This document shows, in pieces, positions 44,299-52,844 of a stretch of DNA of 64,000 nucleotides. The stretch covers positions 1,054,001 through 1,118,000 of the forward strand of contig NZ_CP010976.1 of NCBI RefSeq assembly GCF_000949425.1, given 5' to 3'. Made by a program: the position numbers and the translations under genes. The notes beneath the pieces were generated by a model. It was not told the DNA's origin, made no database searches, and saw only the letters and a program-made list of their open reading frames with translations. Numbering within the stretch: the first letter of the stretch is position 1; each line of letters begins with the position of its first letter. The DNA is from Paenibacillus sp. IHBB 10380 (GTDB lineage: Bacteria > Bacillota > Bacilli > Paenibacillales > Paenibacillaceae).

Positions 44299-45552
44299 TT
44301 GTCACTGTACGTTATGAAATTCGGGGGTAGTTCCGTTGGAAATACGGAACGGATGCAGCGTGTCGCTAAGCGTATTATCGAGAAGCAAGACGAAGGTCAC
44401 CAATGTGTTGTCGTTGTATCTGCCATGGGAGATACAACGGATGATTTAATTGAACAAGCCATGGCTCTGAATTCTGAGCCAACAGCTCGTGAGATGGATA
44501 TGTTAATGACAACAGGAGAGCAAATATCGATGGCATTACTGTCGATGGCTGTTCAAAGCCTCGGTCGTGAAGCCGTATCTTTCACAGGATGGCAAGCGGG
44601 ATTCCGCACGGAAGCTGTACACGGGAAAGCCCGTATAATTGATATTCTTCCAAACCGAGTTCAAGAAGCGTTGGCTCATGGGCAAATTGTTATCGTGGCT
44701 GGATTCCAAGGGATGACTGAGGATGGAGAAATTACCACATTTGGTCGGGGTGGTTCAGATACTACAGCAGTGGCTTTAGCGGCTGCAATTAACGCAGATG
44801 TATGTGAAATATATACAGATGTAGACGGTATATATTCTACAGATCCTCGTATCGTTAAATGTGCTCGTAAGCTTAAGGAAATTTCATATGACGAAATGCT
44901 GGAACTTGCCAGCTTAGGAGCTGCCGTACTTCATCCGCGTGCGGTTGAGTATGCAAAGCACAATAATGTTAAACTGGTTGTCAGATCGAGTTTCAACAAT
45001 AATGAAGGCACCGTTGTGAAGGAGGAGGCTAGCATGGAACAAGGCGTTGTAGTGAGTGGAATTGCTTACGATAAGAATGTGGCGCGAATTAGTATTTTGG
45101 GTGTAAAAGATTATCCAGGGGTCCTTGCAGAGGTTTTTGGAGCTTTGGCTCAAGAAGGCATCAATGTGGATATTATCGTCCAAAGCGGCGTTAAGAATGG
45201 TGAAGCGGATTTTTCCTTTACAGTTTCTAAACCAGAAAGCGATAGTGCGTTGTCTGTGATTCAAGGTCTTAGAGGGACTCTCCCTTATCGTGAAGTAACT
45301 TCTGAAGAGAATCTCGTTAAGGTATCTATTGTGGGCGCAGGAATGATTAGTCACCCGGGTGTGGCCGCTCAGATGTTTGACGTTATTTCTAAACAAGGTG
45401 TAAGCATTAAGATGGTTAGTACGTCTGAGATCAAAACCTCTTGTGTAATCGATGGTGGCAATTTAGAGGAAGTCATTAAGGCTCTTCATACCGCCTATAA
45501 TCTTGATACGGATGTACAGGTTTTTGTAGGTGGTCCTCAGGATCGTCGTTAA
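44299..45552 (+). CDS. lysC: Aspartate kinase
   Basis: The 417-residue enzyme catalyses the first step of the aspartate pathway to lysine, methionine and threonine. It has the kinase domain (about 1-240) with MKFGGSSVG, TTFGRGGSDTTAVALA and EIYTDVDGIYSTDPR, and two ACT domains (about 265-410) for feedback control. The TTG at 44299 has GGGGAGTG upstream. Length is that of the LysC II/alpha-beta type, where an internal start gives a small regulatory subunit; candidates for such a start were not resolved. Its position inside the yqhT-spoIIIA block differs from Bacillus. Confidence 0.95.
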   Translation: MSLYVMKFGGSSVGNTERMQRVAKRIIEKQDEGHQCVVVVSAMGDTTDDLIEQAMALNSEPTAREMDMLMTTGEQISMALLSMAVQSLGREAVSFTGWQAGFRTEAVHGKARIIDILPNRVQEALAHGQIVIVAGFQGMTEDGEITTFGRGGSDTTAVALAAAINADVCEIYTDVDGIYSTDPRIVKCARKLKEISYDEMLELASLGAAVLHPRAVEYAKHNNVKLVVRSSFNNNEGTVVKEEASMEQGVVVSGIAYDKNVARISILGVKDYPGVLAEVFGALAQEGINVDIIVQSGVKNGEADFSFTVSKPESDSALSVIQGLRGTLPYREVTSEENLVKVSIVGAGMISHPGVAAQMFDVISKQGVSIKMVSTSEIKTSCVIDGGNLEEVIKALHTAYNLDTDVQVFVGGPQDRR

Positions 45553-45579
45553 GAAGGATTAGGTATAGGTTGTACAAAC

Positions 45580-45622
45580 AAGCGGGTATTGTCCTTACAA
45601 GGGCAGTACCCGCTTTTTCTTG
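45580..45622 (+). terminator. Terminator after lysC
   Basis: AAGCGGGTATTGTCCTT pairs with AGGGCAGTACCCGCTT with two non-canonical pairs, followed by TTTCTT. Confidence 0.87.
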
Positions 45623-45764
45623 GTTCGAACGCTGATTGTAAAAAATGACTTCGATCTTGAAGAATAAAAATGCTTCTATTGTGAATCATAGTGGAATAGT
45701 GATTAAGAGACGCCAAATAGGGTTACTTAACTACAGGACAACAAACAGAGAGGTTGTGTTATGT

Positions 45765-46013
45765 ATGAGTTGGTTATGGTCGCTAATTATAGGTGGTATT
45801 ATTGGTTGGCTCGCAGGTTTAATCATGGGGCGTGATGTTCCAGGTGGGGTTATCGGTAACATCGTAGCTGGATTTATCGGCGGATGGTTAGGATCCCTTA
45901 TTTTTGGTAAAATGGGTCCGGTCATTGGAGGTTTCTACTTCGTTCCTGCTTTGATTGGTGCGATTGTCCTTGTCGCCATTGTTAGTCTACTGATGGGCAG
46001 AAAAAAAGCTTAA
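45765..46013 (+). CDS. GlsB/YeaQ/YmgE-family small membrane protein
   Basis: The 82-residue protein is almost all hydrophobic and glycine-rich, with three helices and the family pattern GGIIGWLAGLIMG ... IVAGFIGGWLG. Such transglycosylase-associated/stress-induced membrane proteins are common, with no proven biochemical role. The ATG at 45765 has AGAGAGGTTG upstream; the longer frame from 45645 reads through the preceding intergenic region and is rejected. It is monocistronic and followed by a terminator. Confidence 0.85.
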   Translation: MSWLWSLIIGGIIGWLAGLIMGRDVPGGVIGNIVAGFIGGWLGSLIFGKMGPVIGGFYFVPALIGAIVLVAIVSLLMGRKKA

Positions 46014-46040
46014 CGATTCTGATTTAAATAATATGAACGA

Positions 46041-46077
46041 AAGCCTTGAACTTGAATTTAAGTTCGAGGCTTCTTTT
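46041..46077 (+). terminator. Terminator
   Basis: AAGCCTTGAACTT and AAGTTCGAGGCTT pair with one mismatch around GAATTT, followed by CTTTT. Confidence 0.85.
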
Positions 46078-46177
46078 GTGTTCAAGTGTAACCATCGTTT
46101 CTCCCAAAATACAATATCTAAAACGAGAGATTACTGCATACCTATGAATAAGGAGTGAAAATAAAGGAGGCTTGACC

Positions 46178-46441
46178 TTGGATAGGTTCGTTGTGAGCAT
46201 GGCAACTCTACGACTTATATCGGGAAGTATTGAAATAGCAGCAGCATTATACATGCTCAAGGTAGGACAGGTTGATAAAGCATTGGCTATCAACACGATG
46301 CTAGCTTTTGTGGGACCGACAGTCCTCATACTCACGACAGCGATTGGATTGGTAGGGATGGCGGATAAACTATCATGGGCCAAAATCATATGGATTTTAA
46401 TGGGGGTTACATGTCTCTTAATTGGTATTTTGAAAAAATGA
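46178..46441 (+). CDS. yqhV: YqhV-like DUF2619 membrane protein
   Basis: The 87-residue protein has three hydrophobic segments and the pattern MATLRLISGSIEIAAALYML ... INTMLAFVGP. This matches Bacillus YqhV, which likewise lies directly before spoIIIAA. The TTG at 46178 has AAAGGAGG 7 nt upstream; the TTG at 46172 is too close to it. Function unknown. It may be co-transcribed with the spoIIIA operon. Confidence 0.82.
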   Translation: MDRFVVSMATLRLISGSIEIAAALYMLKVGQVDKALAINTMLAFVGPTVLILTTAIGLVGMADKLSWAKIIWILMGVTCLLIGILKK

Positions 46442-46571
46442 TAGATTCTATGGCATAAAAATGGAGTACAAGCATAGATATGAAGTAAGAAAACAACTAC
46501 TGAACGCTATGCGAGAAGAGTTGGAATGGAATAACGAGTTCATAAGAAATGGGCAACTCGGGGGTATCTGG

Positions 46572-47555
46572 ATGAACATGAATTGGTTGGAATTGTTTCC
46601 TGAACCGATTAAGTCGCTTCTTCAACAGCTTCCATTTTCTATTCTAGATAAAATGGAGGAGGTGCGAATTCGTGAAGGAAGACCGCTTGAGATTAATACA
46701 GCAGGAGCGCACCACTTTCTCACATTAGACGGTAAATTGACGCTTAATGTCGAAGAAGCGTACAAGCCAGCTAGAGAAGATAGCCATCGTCTCCTAGATC
46801 GAATTAGCAATCATTCCTTGTATACGATGGAAGAGGAACTTCGTAAAGGCTTCATTACTATACCGGGTGGACATCGTATTGGCTTAGCAGGCAGAACGGT
46901 TCTCAGTAGTGGAAAAGTGGAACACTTGCGAGATATTAGTGGATTTAATGTTCGGATAGCTAGAGAAATCCGCGGGGCTGCTAACACCATTCTTCCCTAT
47001 CTACTTGATAGTAAAGACAAAAGGATCAAGCATACCCTTATTCTATCCCCACCGCAACATGGGAAAACAACGCTCATAAGAGATATGGCAAGGCAGATCA
47101 GTAGCGGCAATTATGAAGGCTCAGCCGTAAAATGGCGAGGGATGAAGGTAGGCATTATTGATGAACGTTCCGAGATAGCAGGAAGCTTACGAGGAGTGCC
47201 TAGTTTTGACGTAGGACCTCGTACCGATGTGATGGATGGGTGTCCCAAAGCAGAGGGAATGATGATGATGATTCGCTCGATGTCACCAGAAGTGTTATTA
47301 GTGGACGAGATCGGACGCGCTGAAGATGCAGAAGCGATTACGGAAGCTCTTCATGCGGGCATATCTATCATTGCTACAGCTCACGGCTCCAATGCTGAGG
47401 AACTTTCTCAACGTCCAGCTCTGGCGGGATTAATTGAAAATCGAATGTTTGAGATGTATGTCATCCTTAACCGAACTGCTGGGGATCTTGGCTTTCGAAT
47501 TCTGGATCGACAGCAACGTTCTATACAACTTTCTCATTATTCATCGAAGGGGTGA
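46572..47555 (+). CDS. spoIIIAA: Stage III sporulation protein AA, AAA-type ATPase
   Basis: The 327-residue ATPase powers the SpoIIIA-SpoIIQ channel linking mother cell and forespore. Walker A is in SPPQHGKTTLIRD, Walker B in VLLVDEIG, and the RDISGFNVRIAREI region is typical of secretion ATPase relatives. The ATG at 46572 has CGGGGGT upstream. An in-frame ATG at 46461 would add 37 residues and is less likely because no ribosome-binding site precedes it. It is the first gene of an eight-gene operon probably transcribed by sigma-E; I could not place its promoter securely. Confidence 0.94.
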   Translation: MNMNWLELFPEPIKSLLQQLPFSILDKMEEVRIREGRPLEINTAGAHHFLTLDGKLTLNVEEAYKPAREDSHRLLDRISNHSLYTMEEELRKGFITIPGGHRIGLAGRTVLSSGKVEHLRDISGFNVRIAREIRGAANTILPYLLDSKDKRIKHTLILSPPQHGKTTLIRDMARQISSGNYEGSAVKWRGMKVGIIDERSEIAGSLRGVPSFDVGPRTDVMDGCPKAEGMMMMIRSMSPEVLLVDEIGRAEDAEAITEALHAGISIIATAHGSNAEELSQRPALAGLIENRMFEMYVILNRTAGDLGFRILDRQQRSIQLSHYSSKG

Positions 47556-47562
47556 TGAGCTA

Positions 47563-48081
47563 GTGCTTAAGCTATTAGGCGCAATATTGATCTTACTGTC
47601 TGGAACCTTGGCAGGATTCTATAAAGCTAGGCAGTTCGAACGAAGGCCAAGGCAGATCCGAGAATTGATTCTCGCTATGCAGCGCCTAGAGACGGAAATT
47701 ACTTATGGCTTCACACCTTTACCTGAGGCGATGAGTAAAATGGGGGCTCAGATGAAGGAACCATTAAGCACATTATTTACTAGCGCAGCTCGGTCCATGA
47801 ACTCGTCACAAGGTCTGACAGCGCAGGAGAGTATAGCACATGCCTTAGCCCTACATTGGAAGAATACTTCGATGAAGACAGCCGAGAAGGATGTGCTCCA
47901 TCAATTGAGCTTCACTTTAGGTACAAGCGATCGTCAGGATCAGATTAAACATATCGCATTAGCTGCACAGCAGTTGAAGCATGAAGAGGCAGCATCAAGA
48001 GAGGATCAGGCGAAATATGAAAAAATGAGTAAAAGTCTGGGACTTCTTGTCGGAGCATTAATCATCATTTTGATCTTTTAG
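47563..48081 (+). CDS. spoIIIAB: Stage III sporulation protein AB
   Basis: The 172-residue protein has an N-terminal membrane helix (LLGAILILLSGTLAGF), a long helical body beginning RPRQIRELILAMQRLETEI and a C-terminal hydrophobic helix. This fits SpoIIIAB, a relative of type II/IV secretion F-like membrane subunits. The GTG at 47563 has AAGGGGTGATG upstream and follows the spoIIIAA stop by 7 bp. It is needed for assembly of the mother cell-forespore channel. Confidence 0.92.
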   Translation: MLKLLGAILILLSGTLAGFYKARQFERRPRQIRELILAMQRLETEITYGFTPLPEAMSKMGAQMKEPLSTLFTSAARSMNSSQGLTAQESIAHALALHWKNTSMKTAEKDVLHQLSFTLGTSDRQDQIKHIALAAQQLKHEEAASREDQAKYEKMSKSLGLLVGALIIILIF

Positions 48082-48094
48082 CGAGGTGTAGGGA

Positions 48095-48298
48095 ATGAAC
48101 ATTGACGTGAACGCAATTTTTCAAATTGCGGGAATCGGCATCATCATAGCTATGATTCACACGGTTCTCAAACAAATGGGGAAAGAGGATATGGCTCACT
48201 GGGTGACGCTCATTGGTTTTGTGGTGGTGCTGTTCATGGTCGTGCGGATGCTCGATACCTTGCTACAGGAGATAAAATCTATTTTCTTGTTCCAGTAG
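48095..48298 (+). CDS. spoIIIAC: Stage III sporulation protein AC
   Basis: The 67-residue protein has two membrane helices (IFQIAGIGIIIAMIHTVL and WVTLIGFVVVLFMVV) joined by the short KQMGKEDMAH loop, as in SpoIIIAC. It is thought to form the export-apparatus-like part of the SpoIIIA channel with SpoIIIAD. GCGAGGTGTAGGG precedes the ATG. Confidence 0.94.
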   Translation: MNIDVNAIFQIAGIGIIIAMIHTVLKQMGKEDMAHWVTLIGFVVVLFMVVRMLDTLLQEIKSIFLFQ

Positions 48299-48308
48299 GG
48301 GATACATT

Positions 48309-48698
48309 ATGGAAATTATACAAGTGGTAGGGCTAGCACTTATATCCACCATTCTCATTCTGACAATTAAAGAACAGAAACCGATGTTTGCTTTTTTACT
48401 GGCGGCTTCCACAGGGATTCTCATATTCCTTTTCCTTATCGGAAAAATTGCTACTGTTGTTGGAGAGTTAGAGCGGATGGCTGAAGCTGCAGGGGTTCAA
48501 ATGATTTATTTAAAAACGATACTCAAAATTATTGGCATCGCCTATATTGCTGAGTTTGGATCTCAAATTGTTAGAGATGCAGGTCAAGAGAGCATTGCTT
48601 CCAAAATAGAACTCGCCGGCAAGGTGCTGATCATGGTGCTTGCTATACCGATTATCGGCATCATCATTGAAACCGTTATGAAGCTGCTGCCGACCTAA
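48309..48698 (+). CDS. spoIIIAD: Stage III sporulation protein AD
   Basis: The 129-residue protein has four hydrophobic segments and the family pattern LKTILKIIGIAYIAEFGSQI. It lies 10 bp after spoIIIAC and has the normal length. It is a partner of SpoIIIAC in the membrane part of the feeding-tube channel. A weak TAGGGG site precedes the start, so coupling to spoIIIAC is likely. Confidence 0.94.
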   Translation: MEIIQVVGLALISTILILTIKEQKPMFAFLLAASTGILIFLFLIGKIATVVGELERMAEAAGVQMIYLKTILKIIGIAYIAEFGSQIVRDAGQESIASKIELAGKVLIMVLAIPIIGIIIETVMKLLPT

Positions 48699-48715
48699 GA
48701 AAGTGGGATAGAGCC

Positions 48716-49912
48716 ATGTTAGGACGACGTACTTCAGGGGGGTTAGTAGTAAAAGGGTTACTCATGATCTTCTTGGTATTGTTATTATTCGGTGGAGGAA
48801 CGATCTACGCTGATGAGCCCTCGAATGATTTAGTGAAGGAGCAAGCCAAGCAATTACCTAAAGATCAAGTAGAGACCTATTGGGATGAATTAATGAAAGA
48901 ATACGGAGGGTTTTTCCCGGATCAAAAGGTGCCCTCCTTTATGGATATGCTTCTTCCTGGAGGGGAGGGGCTTAGCTTCAAAAACATCCTGTCAGGATTA
49001 ATTTCATTTTTCTGGCATGAAGTTTTACTCAACGGAAAGTTGTTAGTATCGATCGTAATTTTGAGTATTATGAGTATGATTTTGGAGACGCTCCAGACGG
49101 CATTTGAGCGAAATACCGTAAGTAAGGTGGCCTACTCTCTCTGTTATATGGTCATTATGGTGATTGCTATCAACAGTTTCTCGGTAGCGATTGGATACGC
49201 CAAAGGGGCAATCAGTCACATGATTGATTTCATGATGGCGATGCTACCTCTCTTATTCTCTTTACTGGCTTCTATGGGGAATGTCGTAACGGTATCGGTT
49301 ACACATCCATTAATCATCTTTATGATTCATACCGTAGGCACCCTCGTGTACACCGTCATATTTCCGCTCTTGTTCTTCTCGGCTGTACTGCATATAGTAA
49401 GCTCACTTTCGGATAAATATAAGCTTACACAAATGGCAAATCTTCTTCAACGAATTAGTGTGGGATTGCTAGGTGTACTACTTACTATTTTTTTAGGTGT
49501 AATTTCGGTACAAGGGATGACAAGCTCTGTCACGGATGGAGTCACGATTCGTACCGCTAAATATATATCAGGTAGCTTTATTCCCGTCGTCGGTAAAATG
49601 TTCGCAGATGCTACGGATACCGTCATATCAGCATCCGTGCTCGTTAAGAATTCGATTGGTTTAGCGGGAGTTATTATCATCATTTTTATTTGTGCCTTTC
49701 CAGCCATCAAAATATTAACACTAGCTCTGATCTACCAAGTAGCCGCTGCCATCATGCAACCCCTTGGTGATACTCCTATCGTGACTTGTCTACAAACGAT
49801 TGGTAAGAGCATGATCTACGTATTTTCGACCATGGCAGTTGTAGGATTAATGTTCTTTCTAGCGATAACTATTCTGTTAATGGCTGGAAATGTAACGGTC
49901 ATGATGAGGTGA
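48716..49912 (+). CDS. spoIIIAE: Stage III sporulation protein AE
   Basis: The 398-residue polytopic protein has an N-terminal signal-like segment (GLLMIFLVLLLFGGGTIYA), an exported segment (about 32-100) and some eight membrane helices from about 100 to the end. GVISVQGMTSSVTDGVTIRTAK is a conserved SpoIIIAE region. It is a central membrane component of the SpoIIIA complex. It starts 17 bp after spoIIIAD. Confidence 0.94.
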   Translation: MLGRRTSGGLVVKGLLMIFLVLLLFGGGTIYADEPSNDLVKEQAKQLPKDQVETYWDELMKEYGGFFPDQKVPSFMDMLLPGGEGLSFKNILSGLISFFWHEVLLNGKLLVSIVILSIMSMILETLQTAFERNTVSKVAYSLCYMVIMVIAINSFSVAIGYAKGAISHMIDFMMAMLPLLFSLLASMGNVVTVSVTHPLIIFMIHTVGTLVYTVIFPLLFFSAVLHIVSSLSDKYKLTQMANLLQRISVGLLGVLLTIFLGVISVQGMTSSVTDGVTIRTAKYISGSFIPVVGKMFADATDTVISASVLVKNSIGLAGVIIIIFICAFPAIKILTLALIYQVAAAIMQPLGDTPIVTCLQTIGKSMIYVFSTMAVVGLMFFLAITILLMAGNVTVMMR

Positions 49913-49927
49913 GGAGGAAAGCTTGAT

Positions 49928-50671
49928 ATGACTTGGCTTGGCGGTTGGATGAGAGAAGTGATTATGATTGTGCTTCTGGCAATATTCGTGGATCTGATCC
50001 TGCCAAGTCGCTCAATGGAACGATATATCAAGCTGGTACTAAGTCTACTCATCCTGTTTACATTACTGGGGCCTATTATCAGCTTACTCACAGACTCGCC
50101 AGCTGATAAATTGAATCTGGCCCTACTTAATCAAGAAAGTGATGCTGGACAACTTGGGGCAAAGAGCGAGAAGAGTCTGGCGCAAATTCTGGTTCAAGGT
50201 GAGCAGCTAAAGCATAATCAGCAGAGCCAAAGTCTGCAATGGGCTGGAGAAGAGGTTGCGCGGCAGATGAAGGAGCAGATTCGGAATAAAACAGGAAATC
50301 AGGTCAAGGAGGTGACGGTGATGCTTTCGTTACTCCCTTCTGAGAGAAACGCTAATGAGAAGGTGCCTGCTATCACCTCAGTAGATGTTACGTTACAACC
50401 TTCTAGCGAACTAGAGCAAAGTGAAGTAAGTGAAGAAGCAATCCAGAATATTTCAGTAGCCCCCATTGACGAAATTAAAGTTGAGGTGAATACCTCGTTA
50501 CCTGAAGATGTGGAATCCAATAAGGAAGACAATCAAGAGCTTGAAGCTACGGAGGTATCCGGTCAGCAAGCAGAAAGTTCTGATCATATAAGAAAAATTC
50601 TGATGACTGAATGGAATCTTGAAGCGAATCAAATTGTGGTTCAAGGTGAGCAGGGAGATGACAAAATATGA
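49928..50671 (+). CDS. spoIIIAF: Stage III sporulation protein AF
   Basis: The 247-residue protein has two N-terminal membrane helices (WMREVIMIVLLAIFVDLILP and YIKLVLSLLILFTLLGPII), typical of SpoIIIAF. A long soluble domain follows that should lie in the space between the two spore membranes. The C-terminal 80 residues are very Glu/Ser-rich and extend the protein beyond the roughly 200 residues of Bacillus SpoIIIAF. It is needed for full channel function. Confidence 0.92.
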   Translation: MTWLGGWMREVIMIVLLAIFVDLILPSRSMERYIKLVLSLLILFTLLGPIISLLTDSPADKLNLALLNQESDAGQLGAKSEKSLAQILVQGEQLKHNQQSQSLQWAGEEVARQMKEQIRNKTGNQVKEVTVMLSLLPSERNANEKVPAITSVDVTLQPSSELEQSEVSEEAIQNISVAPIDEIKVEVNTSLPEDVESNKEDNQELEATEVSGQQAESSDHIRKILMTEWNLEANQIVVQGEQGDDKI

Positions 50672-50686
50672 AGGGGGTGAGCGAAT

Positions 50687-51325
50687 TTGGGGAATTGGTT
50701 TAAAAAAGCAGAACAATGGATTGGTGGGGGACCGGGTGGGGCCAAACGAATTTCAGCTTTTCGGTGGCTCATTATTTTAGGTTTGGTAGGCGTAGCTATT
50801 GTGTTATTTAGTTCATTCGTCAATGTGAAGAAGATTGATAATGAGAATACAGGGAGGGAACCACCAGCATCAACTGCAGTTCAGGAAACGTTCCAAAATA
50901 CCAATGCACAAACCGATTCCTTTAGTGGGATAGAAGAGGCCTTTGAAAATAAGATCAAGGAAATATTGGAGAAAATAGTAGGTGTAGGGACAGTGGATGT
51001 GTTAGTCACTGTGGATTCAACAGAGGAAATTGTCATTCAACGGAATGTGAAAGATTCTCAACAGAAGACTGAGGAAAATGACGCTAATGGTGGCAACCGG
51101 CATACCACCCAATATACCCGAGATGGGGAAATCGTGACGTACGAATCTTCAGGTAGTGAGACTCCCATTATCACGAAAAAAGTGAAGCCGCAAATTCGTG
51201 GTGTATTGATTGTAGCTAAAGGAGCTGAGAATGAAGTTGTTCGAAATTTGATAGTAAATGCCGTCGAAAAAGGTCTGAATGTGGCGGGGTTTCGTATTTC
51301 AGTCGTGCCTCGTAAACAGGAGTAA
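50687..51325 (+). CDS. spoIIIAG: Stage III sporulation protein AG
   Basis: The 212-residue protein has one membrane helix (about 28-48) followed by a YscJ/FliF-like ring-building domain (about 75-210) with VGVGTVDVLVTVD and IRGVLIVAKGAENEVVRN. In Bacillus it forms a 30-mer ring between the membranes. The TTG at 50687 has AAGGGGGTGA 6 nt upstream and overlaps the end region of spoIIIAF by spacing only (15 bp gap). Confidence 0.94.
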   Translation: MGNWFKKAEQWIGGGPGGAKRISAFRWLIILGLVGVAIVLFSSFVNVKKIDNENTGREPPASTAVQETFQNTNAQTDSFSGIEEAFENKIKEILEKIVGVGTVDVLVTVDSTEEIVIQRNVKDSQQKTEENDANGGNRHTTQYTRDGEIVTYESSGSETPIITKKVKPQIRGVLIVAKGAENEVVRNLIVNAVEKGLNVAGFRISVVPRKQE

Positions 51326-51366
51326 TCATTTTCCATTTATGTACAAAACGAAGGAGGAAGTTCGTA

Positions 51367-52143
51367 ATGAATAATAAAAGACAAACAATTTGGTTGGTGT
51401 CCATGTTGAGTTTAATGGTGGTTCTCTCAGCGTACTATCTGTTTACAGAGGATTCAGGTTCTTCGACCATGCCTGTAGCGGACAGTCAGCAGGTTGTAGA
51501 TCAAAAGAATAGTGGAAACGAAGTCCTTGTTACTGAGGTGGTAACAGACGGGGCGGTGAATAGCACAGTAACTACGGAGGAGCCTGAAGCAACGGCCTCG
51601 ACTACCGAAAAGAAGGAAACAACCGATGTGGCTGTTAAGGAAGACAAGTCAGCTACAGATAAATCAGTTATAGATAAACCAGCTACAGATAAACCAGTAA
51701 CGGATAAGACGGCTTCAGTAGGTAACCCGGATACGAAGAACAAAAATGATGAGGAAATTCTAAAAGAGGTTGCCACTCAAGCGGCTTCTAGCAGTAGTCT
51801 ACTTGATTCTTACAGATTGGATCGTGTCCAGACTAGCCAGAAAGAACAGACTGATCTTTATGCTACAATCAACGATATGAATAACAATGATCCAGAGACG
51901 AGCGCTAAAGCCAATGATCAACTAAGAAGCCTCGAAGAGAAAGAAACGAAAATAACGGGTATTGAAGAAGAGCTTCATCAGCAATATGGTGGTGCTGTTG
52001 TGAAAGAGGAAGAAGATCATTACAAGGTTCTTGTATTAAGTGAAAAACTAGACGTGAAACAAGCTGTAAATATTGTCGATTTAGTGATGAAAGAACTGAA
52101 TGTTTCACAAGATAAGGTTAGTGTACAGTATGTCACTCCATAA
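51367..52143 (+). CDS. spoIIIAH: Stage III sporulation protein AH
   Basis: The 258-residue protein has an N-terminal membrane helix (TIWLVSMLSLMVVLSAYYLF), a long low-complexity Thr/Lys/Asp-rich stalk (about 35-130) and a C-terminal YscJ/FliF-like ring domain (about 145-255). That domain pairs with SpoIIQ from the forespore side. The stalk is enlarged by four 5-residue tandem repeats. It ends the spoIIIA operon at a terminator. AAGGAGG precedes the ATG. Confidence 0.94.
   Translation: MNNKRQTIWLVSMLSLMVVLSAYYLFTEDSGSSTMPVADSQQVVDQKNSGNEVLVTEVVTDGAVNSTVTTEEPEATASTTEKKETTDVAVKEDKSATDKSVIDKPATDKPVTDKTASVGNPDTKNKNDEEILKEVATQAASSSSLLDSYRLDRVQTSQKEQTDLYATINDMNNNDPETSAKANDQLRSLEEKETKITGIEEELHQQYGGAVVKEEEDHYKVLVLSEKLDVKQAVNIVDLVMKELNVSQDKVSVQYVTP
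51643..51702 (+). repeat. Four 15-bp in-frame tandem repeats in the spoIIIAH stalk
   Basis: The units encode DKSAT, DKSVI, DKPAT and DKPVT in a row, followed by DK. Expansion or contraction would change the stalk length without shifting the frame. Confidence 0.72.
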
Positions 52144-52158
52144 TTTAGAATGAAGGGT

Positions 52159-52192
52159 AAAGAGTCCGGGAGTATCTTGGACTCTTTCCATT
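52159..52192 (+). terminator. Terminator of the spoIIIA operon
   Basis: AAAGAGTCC and GGACTCTTT form a perfect 9-bp stem with an 11-nt loop; the tail CCATTTCTT is only moderately T-rich. Confidence 0.72.
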
Positions 52193-52206
52193 TCTTCGGT
52201 TTGTGA

Positions 52207-52226
52207 TATAATACATAACGTTATGT
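52207..52226 (+). promoter_or_regulatory. accBC -10 with adjoining 14-bp perfect palindrome
   Basis: TATAAT (52207-52212) is directly followed by ACATAACGTTATGT (52213-52226), a perfect palindrome covering the expected transcription start. This is a typical repressor position. It does not look like the FapR operator of Bacillus fatty-acid genes, so the binding protein is unknown. Confidence 0.5.
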
Positions 52227-52278
52227 GTATAAATTGCACTAAGTATGGTTTTTTGAAAGCTGAAGGAGTGAATCTAGA

Positions 52279-52770
52279 ATGTTTAAGTTGAGTGAGATTA
52301 AGGAATTGATAAAGTTGGTAGATGAGACCTCTGTCCATGAGTTAGAGATCGAATCCGAAGGCACACGTCTATCTATTCGTAAACCAGGGAAAACTGAAAT
52401 TGTAAACTTTCAATCGTCCATCCCACAGTCATACCAGGCAGCCCCTTTACATGTTCAGCAATCATCGAATCCTGCAGTTAGTGATTTGAATTCAGGCAAC
52501 TTGCCTGAAGTAACAGACCTATCATCCTCACTACATAAAATTGTATCCCCTATGGTGGGAACTTTCTACAGATCTGCTTCTCCTGACGATGCTCCATTTG
52601 TTAGTGTTAGTGACAAGGTCAAAGGGAAGACTACAGTTTGTATTATTGAAGCTATGAAGCTAATGAACGAATTGGAAGCAGAAGTGAATGGTGAAATTGT
52701 TGAAGTTCTAGTCGAGAACGGTCAACTGGTAGAGTTCGGCCAACCTCTTTTCTTGGTGAGAGCAGAGTAA
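52279..52770 (+). CDS. accB: Acetyl-CoA carboxylase biotin carboxyl carrier protein
   Basis: The 163-residue protein carries the biotin arm of acetyl-CoA carboxylase, the committed step of fatty-acid synthesis. The C-terminal biotinyl domain (about 85-162) has EAMKLMNE with biotinylated Lys127 and the thumb region of BCCP ([21 protein letters not shown]). A Ser/Pro-rich linker separates it from the N-terminal part ([17 protein letters not shown]). GAAGGAG precedes the ATG. accC follows after 74 bp. Confidence 0.96.
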   Translation: MFKLSEIKELIKLVDETSVHELEIESEGTRLSIRKPGKTEIVNFQSSIPQSYQAAPLHVQQSSNPAVSDLNSGNLPEVTDLSSSLHKIVSPMVGTFYRSASPDDAPFVSVSDKVKGKTTVCIIEAMKLMNELEAEVNGEIVEVLVENGQLVEFGQPLFLVRAE

Positions 52771-52844
52771 AGATGAATGCTTAAGTAAAAGTGTTTGTAC
52801 GAAGTAAGTTTTCCGTTGGAGAACTTTTGAGGAGGATACCAGCA

